A stretch of 64,000 nt of DNA from Nemertoderma westbladi (GCA_032718475.1 JAUCBJ010005181.1:17657-81656), one strand, 5' to 3'. Shown: positions 44,931 to 56,762, numbered from the stretch's first letter. The notes: generated by a model not told the origin, from the letters alone. Program-made: numbers and translations.

Positions 44931-45443
44931 GTCCTTGTCCCCAGACCTAGCGGGTTACCGACTACCGAAGTAGGTTGTCTAGGCCTATAGTAACTATCAG
45001 GCAACTCTGACAGCCGAGAGTTTTGCTTGATTTTACCCCCCACCCATGGTCCCCCCCCGTTTTTTCCCCCTAGGTCGCCCCCAGTCTATTGAATATACCC
45101 AAATTTTGTGTTCCCGCACCCACCACTGATATTGGCACATTCATAAAATAAGAAATCGAAAAATATGTAACTCGCGTTATGATAACTTAAAATAACGCGA
45201 ACAACATAGTTGTGTGGCAATTTTGGATAATGAGAAAGTAACAAGTGTCAACCCATTAACTGAAGTCCATTAATAAATTTATCGATACTGTAAGTAAAAT
45301 ATCAAGATAACGTTTCGGCATCACGTAAAGAAAAATAGTGTGGTATCCATTAATTAATACACACTTTTGATATAGAATTTGGCATTTATTAGTATTAATT
45401 GCATTTGATATTTGCTTTCGCATAAATTTACTTCATTGTTTTC

Positions 45444-45451
45444 TATATAAG
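45444..45451 (+). promoter_or_regulatory. TATA box of astacin gene B
   Basis: TATATAAG, 109 bases before the start codon, with flanks the same as in gene A. The core promoter was copied intact. Confidence 0.65.
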
Positions 45452-45552
45452 AGGGTAAATTATCCAGTTGACACCATTGACATTTTTTGTTGCGAATTCG
45501 GGTAACTCTACAGTAATAAATCTCGCTTTGTTAAAACTACCACAAAGACACC

Positions 45553-48500
45553 ATGAAGCTGTGCGCCTCGATTGTTTTAGCTTACCTGACTGTAGCTTAT
45601 GCTGCTCGTAAGTATTTTGTAATATCTCCCATGTAGCTGTAGGTATTCCTCCTTTGCCCTCCTGTTCCTGTCTTACTGCCCTTGCATGCTGTATGGCCTA
45701 CTATTCAGTGATAAAATATAAACATAAGTTCACTTTAAAGTGTATCCATTGCACACCCGCCCACTATATACAGTAGGTCTTATAGTATAACGATATACCA
45801 AACGAGCCCGGTCATACGTACAGAGTACACAAGTTCTCAATTGCAGTTCTCTTTGTAAATTAATGTTAAATGGTTGAGTAGCGCAATTGTATTTCAAAGA
45901 ATTCTAGAATTCTACACCCATCGGGTAAAATATAACGATTTCGGCGAGGTTCTGCAGAAATTTGTTACATAAGATTAAATGATTTCATCATTGTTTTTAG
46001 ACCAGAATCAAAGGGTTTAACCAGCTGCCAACTCTGTTTTAGTGGGTATTTGGCCACCGAAATTTCGGCCATTTCAGCGTATCTAGGACTGCCTATTTCT
46101 TTTAGAATATTGTGAAAATGAATTGGTATAAAAAGTATGTCCCTGTCAAATTGGTACTGTATATAAGACGTATGTCCATGTCCAGTCGTTACACTGTAGC
46201 ACCACCCGTCACATGAACTCACTAATTTTCTAGAGGACCAACTGCAGAGACAACTGGAGGATACTGTGGGGCGTCATGCCGATCACTGTGGTAACGACTT
46301 TGTGGCAGCGAACTGCGATGTTCAATGTCTGTTCGGCTGGATGCACGATGACAACAACTGCCCAACATGCGCGTGTGTTGCTGAGGGAGATGAGCCCTTG
46401 TACCAGGTAATAAACTCAGAGGTTATAGGCGATGGTGCCTTATTGTAAAAAGTTATTAGGTGGCATTTTATTCTATTAATAATAAATTAACATACATTTT
46501 TTAAACAGAAATAGAATTAAAAGCGACTAACTTTTTTTTAAATAAGACGTATAAATGTATCTCTAGAAACTCAAATTATTAATTTAACATTATAGATTTT
46601 ATTTACTTGACTTAATGGCTAATCATTACTAATTCATGGCTAAAGATATTTCTAGTAGGTCATGGGCTAATGTCGTTTTTTAATTCTTATACAGTATGTA
46701 CAGTAGGGCATAGGTTACAATTCGCGTATCTCAAATAATTATTAATTGTACCTACACTATTATTCCTCAGGGAGACATCAAACTGTCACCGGATGTAAAA
46801 GAAATACTCTCAGGGAGCGAAAGAGGAACTGTAAGCAACCTCAAATTGCGATGGACAGATTACCCCGATGGAAACGGAGTTAGTTTACACATAATTAAAT
46901 TAATATAATATAATATTTAACAAGTTAATATGTAGGTTATTGTAGGGTTGTACTGTACATACTGTATGCCTATATTTCTCCAGTTAGTTGACGAGGCTCT
47001 AACTCAAATGGGCAAGCGATAAATTTATTGATGACATGTTTTAACTTCATATTCGCCTGCAGGGCTTATTCAACATACAGTATTTATGGACAAAAAGTAA
47101 AAGTGATCGGTGTACTTGTGAAACGCGAGAGATATGCCGAAGGGTCCTCTCTCTTGGCTGTTACCTATAAAGCAGGGAGGGATGCCGCCACACTACACAG
47201 TATCTACCAAGGGCGAATACTCGGTGAACATCCAACCATTTTTTTCTTTACTGAACAAGTAGAAGCCAGGTACCCAAACCGCTGGGTTGGCGAACCTGTT
47301 ACGAAAATGTAACTGACACGGGATCGAACCCGAAACCTCCCAGCTAGAAGCAAAGGGAGTAACTACTTTCCTGCTAGCTGGTAAGATTGTCGCGCGGGGT
47401 GGGGTTTAAATGTTCCGCGCACAATTGTAAATATTATTTAATAGCCTCTCTCTACACTATCACTAAACTGTAAATTCCCTTAATTTATTAATTATGCCAA
47501 CAACAATTAAGTATTAATATCCATAACTTCCCCCTAGAACTACAACATCCCTTACATCGTATCAACTTCCAACGGTGACGTCCACTCTGTCGTTAATGCA
47601 GCTAAGGACTGGTTCGCCGCTAATACCTGCGTCAGATTGGTACCCCGAACTAACCAGCAGAATTACGTTCAAGTGATCCTCTACAATGGATGCTGGTCTC
47701 AGGTACTTCAGTAGCTACTAAGTTATTGCATATTTATTATTGGATTTAAATGTAAATTGATTAGGCTACTCTTTGTGCTCATCTTCCACAAAGAAAAAAT
47801 GTAATACATCAATCATAAATAGCTTAAGAGCCTGACCCCTGACCTGTAAGTAAAAACAATAACTCAATACGGTATAGCCACTGTTAATGTCAAGGCCATG
47901 CATCTTGCCGAAACGCCCCTAACTTCTGCTAGCTCTATTAAACCCTCCATCTCTCACCATCTCGAGGTTGTTACGAAAAAACAGAAAGTAAACAGACAAT
48001 TATATAGTCGGGAGACGACAATACATTTTCGTGTTCTAAAAATAGACCACCATAATAAAAGCAACAACTACACTGTAGTAGTTGTAGTAGGCCTAATAAC
48101 TGTATATCGAATCCTGGCATGCCATTTGATTGATTGATTGGTTTTTTTTTACGCCATAAATATAGAGTACTCCAGATACAAATTACATAACAACAAAATA
48201 CATATTAATACTTACATAATTGGACAGACAGTAATATCCATACATGTCTTTAAAATCGTAAAAGTTAATGGCATCAAGGACAGTAATCAACTTTATTATT
48301 TTAGAATTATTTTAATGAGAAATCATTAAAATTATTGCACCAAGAACAAAAAAGTACATATATAGTTTATGCAAGGACTTTCTCAGTTTCTTTCCAGCTT
48401 TACAATTGATAAGCTAAACTTAAAAAATTAAAATAGAAAAATAGATAAGCTTAATTATAATCAATGAATTTGGTTATTTTCTTCGCATTTATTGTGCAAA

Positions 48501-49196
48501 AATATACCAGCAGCGTGTTTCTTGGAACCGCATTGACAGCTTCTCTCTCAATTAAAATAGGTGGGTCGCGTTGGGGGAGTGCAACAGCTCTCGCTAGGTT
48601 ACGGTTGCCATCTATCCGGCACCGCAATCCATGAGTTCCTTCACGCTGCCGGCGTCTTCCACGAACAAAGCAGACCCGATCGTGACAACTATATCCGAAT
48701 TCTCTGGAACAATATCTCCGAATCGATGAAGTTAGTTCAAATACAGTAGTGAGGGGAGGGGGGGGGGGGGGGGGGGGCATGGGGGCAATCAAAATTCACC
48801 CCCTTTCTCTGGGGATATTGACGCAAATACAGTAACAACAGCTGATTACCAGAAAAATGTAGGCCTACAGTTTAACCAGTACAATTGGCTCCCGTTTATT
48901 GTTTTGGTTATAAATAACGTTTGTTTGCAAGTTAGTTTAATTTTAAAATTAAAATCATTATACAGTATTACAGTACAGAACGTATAGTTTTGGATATTTT
49001 CAGATACAATTTCAACAAACAAGCTATTGACTCCTTGGGAAGTCCTTATGAAACAAAATCCATTATGCACTACTACAGCGGGGCTTTCGCTACCAGTGGA
49101 AACAGCATGGTAACCATTGATGGCGGGTACATTCCTTGGAACTACAACCCAACAGCTGAAGACGGCAGGCAGATGAAGAAATTCTACGGATGTTAA
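45553..49196 (+). CDS. Astacin-family metalloprotease with N-terminal antistasin-like module, copy B
   Basis: Exons 45553-45607, 46234-46406, 46771-46878, 47538-47702, 48561-48730 and 49004-49196, with the same lengths and phases as gene A, encode 287 aa. Relative to copy A I count four replacements: K55M and T68A in or just after the antistasin-like module, N101K near the propeptide/mature boundary, and H152Q in the catalytic domain. There are about five silent changes, two of them in the exon that holds the zinc site. Zinc ligands, catalytic Glu, Met-turn, all cysteines and all splice sites are kept. Both copies therefore look functional. The changes cluster outside the active site, in line with relaxed or shifting selection on the N-terminal module, though the numbers are too small to test. 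Confidence 0.9.
47313..47385 (-). repeat. SINE-like sequence with tRNA B-box in astacin intron 3 (copy B)
   Basis: Paralogue of 24891-24962, with GGGTTCGATCCCG on the - strand. It was present before the segmental duplication. Confidence 0.45.
48758..48777. repeat. Poly-G run in astacin intron 5 (copy B)
   Basis: Twenty guanines, two more than in copy A, just after the exon 5 donor. Confidence 0.9.
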
Positions 49197-49328
49197 TTCT
49201 GAGCTGAAACAGTAAAGGTGTTGGGAATATAAACTGAATGATTATCATGTGTGATTTGGGTTTACATTTTTGTGAAATTATTATTTTTGTGGTAAATATT
49301 GTTGTTTACAATAGTAATGATTTATTCA

Positions 49329-49334
49329 AATAAA
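49329..49334 (+). terminator. Polyadenylation signal of astacin gene B
   Basis: AATAAA about 135 bases after the stop, the same as in copy A. Confidence 0.6.
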
Positions 49335-49500
49335 ACTCTTACTATTCTGTATAATAATTACAAATATTTCCCGTATGAATTTTATTTCTGAAAATTTGGT
49401 TATTCACGAGTAAAGGTACAGACAGTATCTACTTTTCTAACCAAAACACTAAACTAAAATTTTGTAACTCAGCTTACAGTATGTTTTTACTTTTACTAAT

Positions 49501-49995
49501 ATTGAAATTTGTTACCTGCCCTTATCTTGCAGGAGGCGTAATCAATTATATTTGTTTACTAAAATGTCTAGTGTCTATGTGCGATACTACTGTAGAATAT
49601 TTCGGACAAAAAAATTTTTTAATTCCAATCCTCAAATTCCTGTTAAAATTTCCAGCGAATTTTTGACTAATTAAGTAACATTTTGTTGTAACCACTTGTA
49701 ACCACAAGTTCATTCATCAAACCATTTGTATTCTTGAACTGTTATTTTTTGCTCGAATATACCCCAAAATCGGGAGAAAAAGTTATAAAATTAAAATTTT
49801 AAAGTAAAATAAAATATTTTCGGCGAAATTTCTTAAATTTTATTACATGTGGTAAAAGAGCATCGAAGTAGAAAATGTTTGCACGTAATTTGAGCAAAAT
49901 CCCACAGTCCAAAGTTATTTCAACTTTAGGTGTCTACACTAAAAGTGCCTACTCCAAAGCGGAACTCAATATCCAATATTGGTTTATGTTGTTAA
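49501..49995. other. AT-rich stretch without recognisable gene
   Basis: No coding homology. It ends at a long G run. Confidence 0.5.
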
Positions 49996-50020
49996 GGGGG
50001 GGGGGGGGGGGGGGGGGGGG
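49996..50020. repeat. Poly-G run (25 G)
   Basis: The longest of the four G runs in the window, preceded by gttaa. Confidence 0.95.
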
Positions 50021-50100
50021 TCTCCTTTTGATTAGTTTTTAAGATATGACGATTTTACTAAGGCATGATTGCATAAAAAATCAAAATTTATATTAATTTA

Positions 50101-50150
50101 CAGACAGACAGACAGACTGACTGACTGACTGACTGACTCACAGACTGACT

Positions 50151-50191
<41 letters not shown>

Positions 50192-50192
50192 A
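50101..50192 (+). repeat. (GACA)n/(GACT)n microsatellite
   Basis: About 92 bp of tetranucleotide repeats switching between CAGA and CTGA phases. Confidence 0.95.
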
Positions 50193-50296
50193 ACAGTACT
50201 CATTTAGCTACAATTTACGGAAGGAAGAGATGATGAAACGTAAAAACGATGAAACGAAAAGAGATGGTGCCGAAACGAAAACTACCCTAGCCCCCA

Positions 50297-50372
50297 TGAT
50301 GGGATCGAACCTACGACCCAAGTAGAACTGTGATTTCAATGCCACCGATTTAACCAACTACGTCAAGGTGGA
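50297..50372 (-). repeat. tRNA-like SINE head
   Basis: On the - strand, an A-box-like TGACGTAGTTGG and, about 45 nt later, GGTTCGATCCC (B-box). It is similar in layout to, but different in sequence from, the copy at 22533. An intact acceptor stem is not evident. Confidence 0.55.
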
Positions 50373-53096
50373 ATAACTTAAGTACTGTGATAGTAGTGAT
50401 CGTAAAACATAAATACAACGAAATACTGTTCAAAATTTATTTTCCAGTATAAACAATTTTCCGTGAACGTGGTACAGTATTTATGTTGTTAAAGAACTAG
50501 AAATTGGTAATTTTAACAAATTATGGTCATATGAACTTATAGGATATTAAATATACACTACTATACACACACCAAATATGCCTACTCAAAATATGAACAC
50601 TACTAAAGATATATCTAATAGTGATACTTAAGGTACATTGTGAAAGTGAAAGGTATATAAGCAATAAATATATTTATTGAATAAATACCATAAACAGTCA
50701 TTGGTCGTTGCTCTGTTTTTTCTAAACAAAATAACGAGTGCATAACGATTTCAAGTGAGTCCGTAACATTTTTTTCTGTGAGTCCGTAACGAACAATTTC
50801 TCTATAAATGAGGTTTACCACAATATGTTTCTGCTATTTACTTACAAATTTACAAAATTTGATGTATCTACCTCGCATTGTGAAAGTTATAACGTATGGC
50901 GTTAAAAATTTCAAGAGAATTTGTCAAAATAAAATTGGGTAATTTTTCTTTGTCCATTTGCATGTGAGTCCGTAACGGGCACTATATTTACAATATCCTA
51001 TGAATCTAATGAGATGCAACTTTTTTTAATAAGTCAAAGTAAAGATGTACCATTAATCCATCAGCCGATATAGGTAAATGTTATTTATATTGTAAAGTCA
51101 TTAATTAAATATGTCAATTAATTTCAAAAAATGAGTATGAATGTGAGTCAGTAACGATGGAATTGCCCTGTATTTATGCAATGTAAACTCTTTTAAACCT
51201 CCAAATACTGAAGGTGTCTCCAAAAGGTGAACCCCCCTATCCCTTAAGCGGCCCTCTAGTTACGTTACGTAACAAATATTCGAGAACACCATAAATTATT
51301 TAACATTGAGTAAGGCAGCATCAGGAATTGAAGAGTACAATAATTTGAATTACAGTAACTATGGGAGCAATAGTAAAGTTCAATTTATTTGGTAAACACT
51401 ATATCGCTCTATATTTTATTAAAGAATTTTAAGCAACAAAAAAGTACAGTAGGCCTACCAACTTAAGAATATAGTATAATATTAGATATACATGGGAAAA
51501 AAACATAAAAATAAATGTAAATGTTTTTTTCAATATTCTCTCGTCCCTTAAATAACCTCGCTGATGCTCGGTAAATGAAACGCCTCGAGAATAGTGAAAA
51601 AAGTTCTACCTTTCACATGTAATAAATAATTATTGTTACCATTTTGGGTGGTGGAATATCCTAATATTCTGTAGGACACTTATTCACCCAACTGCTCTAC
51701 GAAACGTGACGTGGCTATTTATAATGCGGGCACAATAATCACAATAATTTATCTTTATTAATTATTAAATTACCTGCAACTCTATTGTAATAAGGAAAAG
51801 ATCTGAAACAATCCCACAGCTGCGAGATTATCGTTCTCGCAGCATATCTCGCATATCTCTTATCTCGCATATCTCTTATATCTCGCATTTCCCGCAAACT
51901 CAGCGAACTGAGTTTTATTTAGCTGCGTGTCCCCGAACCCGTAATGGTGGCCGGAGTGTAAAACATACAGTAGATCGGCCCCGTGAAGTCCTGGAGCCTT
52001 AGATACTAGCGATAGGGTTCGTTGCACAGTAGACTGTAAGGTCCTTCTTATACAGTAGTAGGCCTACATACTCTAATGGCTCGTTACTTCATATCAAGAA
52101 TTTGGTTGACTTACCATTAAAAATCAACTAGGTCCAAAATTTGAACTGCAACATCTGTTTTTATTTTCATTTTCGTTTATTGTTTTGGTTATAAAATACA
52201 TACCACTGCAACCCGCTCCTTTTCATTAATTTTTTAGTAGACTAAATACATTTTTTTAGAAATTAAGATCTAAAAAATGTTCGTTTCCATTCCATAGCAT
52301 ATCCAGAACCTACTGTATAATGGCACGAATGTAACGCTACTGAGACCAACACCACAAACATTGGTCCCATGTACCAATAATGCCAAATTCCGTTACGTAG
52401 GTATTGTACAGTAGCCGAGGTGTGTTGTTTAGCCCTCCAATATATTAATAAAAGTTTAACTACTGTATGATTATACTGTGCCTTAATAGGCCTACTATAT
52501 TACTTAGGCGAGCCAAATACTGTTCAATTTTACTGTAGTTACCCGCTGAGTCTCATATAAATTATTAAATTATCGTCATTTACTATACATATTTAGGTCC
52601 AAGACAAAGTCAATTAATTGTCCATTAATTTGCCATTGGGTACACTGCATATTATATATACAGAGGTTAGGAAAGGTCAAGTACTGTACTTATTGTAGAA
52701 ACAGCAATAGAAACCGCAATAATGGCAAGTAACGATAAATCGTGAAAAAATTGGGGTTCATTGAGCTCGTTTCCTTGGGAATGGATAAATTGTTCAAAAG
52801 AAGGTTATTGACCATTGCGCGCTTATTCATTTTACTTATGAATACATTTTGAACGATACATTCGTTGAACGACACATATTATAATTTAGTTCAATTTAAT
52901 TCATACATTTTGTATCAATATTTAGTATTATCAATTTAGTGTCAATTTTAGTACAGTATCAACTAATAACGATGTTTGCCATGCTGAATGTGCATTGCCA
53001 TGCTTTCGAGTGAATATTATTGGTCGTTTTAAATAATGTTTTTCAACTTAATTATTTCCCTTGGTATTATTATTGATCGATTTAAATGTAAATAAA
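50373..53096. other. AT-rich intergenic stretch without recognisable gene
   Basis: Between 50750 and 51150 the word gtgagtccgtaac (or gtgagtcagtaac) appears four times on the + strand (about 50756, 50778, 50965 and 51140). A short (atctcgcat)n block lies at about 51840-51890. No conserved coding sequence is seen, and frames of 60-70 codons have no domain. Confidence 0.55.
52174..52230 (-). repeat. Solo copy of the 76-bp family
   Basis: gtttattgttttggttataa followed by acccgctccttttcattaat, the inverse of the satellite unit. Confidence 0.65.
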
Positions 53097-55818
53097 ATGG
53101 CTTATAAACGTACCGCGTTGCTGGTATTTGTGATTCTATATTTTATGATAATAATGGATCCTGATACTGTATCGTGTTTGACTGCAGACCAAATATCGGC
53201 CTTCAATGGGGCGACATTGACTGTCAGTGCGTCCACTTTAAATCTAAGGTAACTGAAGTAACTACTGTAACTATAGCAAAATGGTCTGGCCGATAAATAA
53301 AATTAAGTGAATACGTCCGTAGGCCTATGTCAAAATTACATAATAGCTTCCGTGCTCCACTGGTAAGAAATACCGGTAAGTCATTTTGTTAACAAATATA
53401 AGATGGTGTCTCACGTATTAATACACATTTTTAGTTACATACAGTTGTTGATATGGTACCACACATTTTTACCCAAAGTAAGCAATCACAGGCCCCCACT
53501 CCCGCCTGACAAAAGTCGTATTTCAAAAGATGGAACATAGGACATACTGTATTGTAATCACTTTCGACTCATCATGGGTTGTAACTTACGAGTTATCATC
53601 AGTGAAGATACTCCCATTGAAACTAATTTTTTCGATGAGTTATTTTGCTATTTTGGTAGTGTTTAAAGTACTGAAGTATTGTGTGTACGTACTGTATAAC
53701 CTACTACGGTGTAACTTCTATTCACAGAAGTACTGGGACACAATATGGGCATACGATTGGTAGTTTTCCAAACAAGGGCAACCCCAACACTCCAACTACC
53801 CAGGACTATAATATCAACCTTCCCAATTCCCCAACCAAACAAGGTTCTCCACAATGTTTACCATTGGGACCCATTGGTTTTGCCACTAATGGTATCCCGA
53901 TATACAATGGTTAGATTTGTATAAAAATATATAGTCATACATGTCCTTGACTTAGTGGTGATTTATTTATATAGAGGTACAGGATAGAGGTACAAATAAT
54001 ATTAATTAATTTATATAAAAAATTAGACGTTTGCTGTCAATTTGCGCCATATTAGCTCAATAAGAGATTCACATAAAAAGTTATACTGTATTACGCTAGC
54101 AGATGCACAGCTTCTACTAAATAAAGTGGAGAGGGCTGCTAAGGAGGTTGGATTGCATATAAATGCTACCAAGACCGAATTCATGACCTTTAATGTTGAT
54201 GGAAACTTGACAACCATTGATAATAATCAACTAAGGAAGGTTGACGACTTCCAGTACCTTGGATCATGGATAGAGAGTAGCAAAAAGGACATAGAAGTTA
54301 GGAAAGCAAAGGCTTGGGTAGCTCTATCAAAAATGGATACCATCTGGAAATCAGATCTCTCCAGGCACCTGGACTACAGTACTAAGGGCAGCACTAAACA
54401 TCAGATGGAGACAACACACATGACAAACGCTGAGCTATATGGTACTAGTACTGTATACCACCTGTATCAAACACCCTCCGTGAACGCAGATTAAGATTCA
54501 GTGTGCACTGCTGGAGAAGTAAAAAACACGAGGTCATACCAGATCTACTTTTCTGGCAAACAACACAAGGAAAGCGTACCCGTGGACGATCGGCTATAAC
54601 ATATATAGACCAGCTTGAAAGGGATACTGAACTTGGTAGAAACGAAATTGCGACAACTATGGAGAATCTGGAAGTCTGGAAGGATCTCATTTCCACTGTC
54701 CGAGTTCGCTCGACCTAGTAGTAGTTAGTATTATAAGTTCCCACATAAATAGAGGCCGGCCTAACTGTAGAAGTTTTTAGCTCGAAATGCTGCAAGGTGC
54801 AAAATAGGCCACACGGAAATAAGTCGTCAGACACGTCATCCATGGCCTCTATCGGTCTGGGATAACTTCAATTATTTTTTTACACACTGTATTTCCTTAT
54901 GTACAGTATTATAATTATAATGTTTCTATTAATAACCAGCGTTCACAGCAGACATGACGGACGCGGTGGTAAACGAGATATTCGACTCGTGTAACGGCCA
55001 CCCAGACGACAGGGGGCGCTACCATTACCACCAGATACCGGTGTGTCTGCGCGACCAAGGTTCGGGTAACCAGAGACTACTGGGTGTCGCCCTCGATGGA
55101 TTCCCTATATACGATAACACGGACGAGGATGGAAAGACTCTCTTCGCTAAAGGTATACCATCAAAAGTCCCGAATAGTTCGCTTCCGATAACTTCAGCGT
55201 CTGTATAATCTAATCCGTGTAAGACTAATCCGGTTTTGCATACAGTTTTAATTAGGCTTTGGACCTGACCAACTGACCCTAACAAAAAAAACAAAGAAAT
55301 AAATCCAAGTTAAAGTGCTGTACGGCACGCTAGGACTACTGCAGTATTATTATACTGTAAGTCTATAGGGTGGGGGGCAGATTGGCCTTGGACAGTTTGG
55401 CGTGCGATGTTAGTTTTACTTTTACATAATAGGACTACCACATTATTATATGACCTATTATTGAATGGAATATTATTAATTAACGCCACATAAAATGAAT
55501 TTCTTTCATTATTATCATTGGTCTCCATTTTATGTTGCAGATTTGGACGAATGTAACGGCCGTATTGGGGCTGACGGGAGTTACGGATACCACATAACAA
55601 CCGATTGGCCTTACACTCTGGGCTGTTTCTCTGGGAGTCTGCATGTCGGCTACGTGACCCCTCGTGGTCCGTGTTCCTGGCCCAATGGTGTTGTCGCTAT
55701 GTCTGCCGTCTCACTGATGTCGCCTGTGGTTTTGATTGTTCACATTTTGTTATCCCTGTTGAAAATTAATACTATATTTGTTAAGTTACTGCCTAGTCGG
55801 CCCTCTATTTTCTACTAA
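53097..55818 (+). CDS. YHYH-domain secreted or membrane-anchored protein
   Basis: Four exons, 53097-53248, 53728-53909, 54940-55152 and 55541-55818, encode 224 aa, with all junctions in phase. The N-terminus (MAYKRTALLVFVILYFMIIM...) is a signal peptide. Exon 2 reads GSFPNKGNPNTP then LPLGPIGFATNGIPIYN. Exon 3 reads FDSCNGHPDDRGRYHYHQIP, which contains the YHYH motif that names the family, then LLGVALDGFPIYD. Exon 4 reads DLDECNGR...GYHITTDWPYTLGCFSG. This order is that of the YHYH family (PF14240), found in bacteria and many invertebrates. The biochemical role is not established. The last ~40 residues are hydrophobic (SLMSPVVLIVHILLSLL), which could be a membrane anchor or GPI signal. Intron 2 contains a LINE relic. 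Confidence 0.87.
54094..54718 (+). pseudogene. LINE reverse-transcriptase relic in YHYH intron 2
   Basis: LNKVERAAKEVGLHINATKT, then DDFQYLGSWIESSKKDIEVR and a C-terminal RLRFSVHCWRSKK, then GKRTRGRSAITYIDQL after a frameshift near 54.48 kb. This is the thumb and C-terminal part of a common invertebrate non-LTR retrotransposon polyprotein. It lacks the endonuclease and polymerase core and has an internal deletion. It is in the sense orientation of the host gene. Confidence 0.75.
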
Positions 55819-56077
55819 GAATTTAGCAAGTACTTTGGAATTTTTACAAGCAATTAAACAGTACTTAGCAAATTTGAGAGTTTGTAACGTTCACTTGGTA
55901 CGGTTAGCAAGCCCAATATAAGTACTTCGTAAGTCTTCCAAGTTTATAGCAAGCACTTGATAAGTTTCACTGGATCATTCCATGCACTTATTAGGTTTTC
56001 CAAGTTTACAGCAAGTTTTATCAAGGCCATAAACAAGTACTTACTATGTCTCCCAAGTTCGGATGCCACATTTCACC
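55819..56077. other. Degenerate CAAGTACTT-rich spacer
   Basis: Loose repeats of words such as agcaagtactt, cttccaagtttatagcaag and ttccaagtttacagcaag about every 50-60 bases. No gene. Confidence 0.5.
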
Positions 56078-56345
56078 CTTTGACAGGCTCATTATTAACA
56101 GAAAACATTAAATGATTATAACCTCATAGCAGTCAAATGCGTTTAAACATTTAAATGTTTTTCACCCAGGTGAAAAACATTTTTCACCCGGGTGAAACAA
56201 AGTTTATCACACGCGTGAAAAACATTTATCACCCGGGTGAAAAACATTTTTCACCCGAGTGAAAAACATTTAAATGTTTAAACGCATTTGACTGCTATGA
56301 GGTTATAATCATTTAATGTTTTCTGTTAATAATGAGCCTGTCAAA
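56078..56345. repeat. 268-bp palindrome with arms of about 87 nt
   Basis: From tttgacaggctcattattaa at 56078 the sequence reads inward through catagcagtcaaatgcgttt to atttaaatgtttttcac, and its exact reverse complement runs back to 56345. The centre is filled with TCACCCGGGTGA-type sites. Such a structure would fold into a long hairpin. It may be a snapback MITE or the end of a larger element. Confidence 0.88.
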
Positions 56346-56512
56346 AATTGTAGTTACTACAGTAGAAACTGCAGGCATTGCTGTTACTGTTAGTCACTGT
56401 GATAATAATGTTTTTCACCTGGGTGATAAATGTTTTTCACCCGGGTGATACATGTTTTTCACCCGGGTGATAAATATTTTCACCCGGGTGAAAAAGGTTT
56501 TTCACCCGGGTG
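56165..56512. repeat. Cluster of about ten TCACCCGGGTGA palindromic sites
   Basis: The 12-bp palindrome TCACCCGGGTGA, exact or with one or two changes (CACACGCGTG, CACCCGAGTG, CACCTGGGTG), recurs every 20-30 bp, each followed by AAAAAC or ATAAA. It covers the centre of the large palindrome and continues beyond it to 56512, just downstream of the tnp2 transposase ORF end at 56763. Such repeats resemble the subterminal transposase-binding repeats of CACTA elements, but that link is inference. Confidence 0.75.
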
Positions 56513-56762
56513 ATAAACATATTAAAAAATGCAAATGATTGGCCGCAATCAGCCACCGTAACAATAGTATATTATTTCAACAAAACATTACCGGTAATGA
56601 ATAAGAACAAAAACAAAATAATGAATCGCTGTTCAAGCAATAATAATATCCAACATAATAATTATATTTGTACAAAACATGAAGATCACAACATGAAAAG
56701 ATTACAACAATAAACATATGAGAACAAATAACATACAATAACATATGGGAACTCTGATTATT

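Larger units (their letters stand above)
45203..49500 (+). repeat. Segmental duplication, copy B (astacin gene)
   Basis: Counterpart of 22685-27745. It lacks the MITE and the (TCTA)n insertion and has small indels elsewhere. Exons differ from copy A by about nine substitutions in 864 nt by my count, so the duplication is recent. The two copies are direct repeats separated by about 17.5 kb of mostly retroelement DNA. Confidence 0.95.

Noticed and set aside
44538-45043. Overlapping short ORFs on both strands in the GC-richer satellite
   Set aside because: They are all repeat translations with no conserved domain. The EPEKDS similarity to Pao gag is reported as a repeat observation only.
56391-56410. 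CACTG as the left terminus of the tnp2 element
   Set aside because: The word CACTGTGATAATAATG is suggestive of a CACT-type end, but no inverted partner was found beyond 60117.
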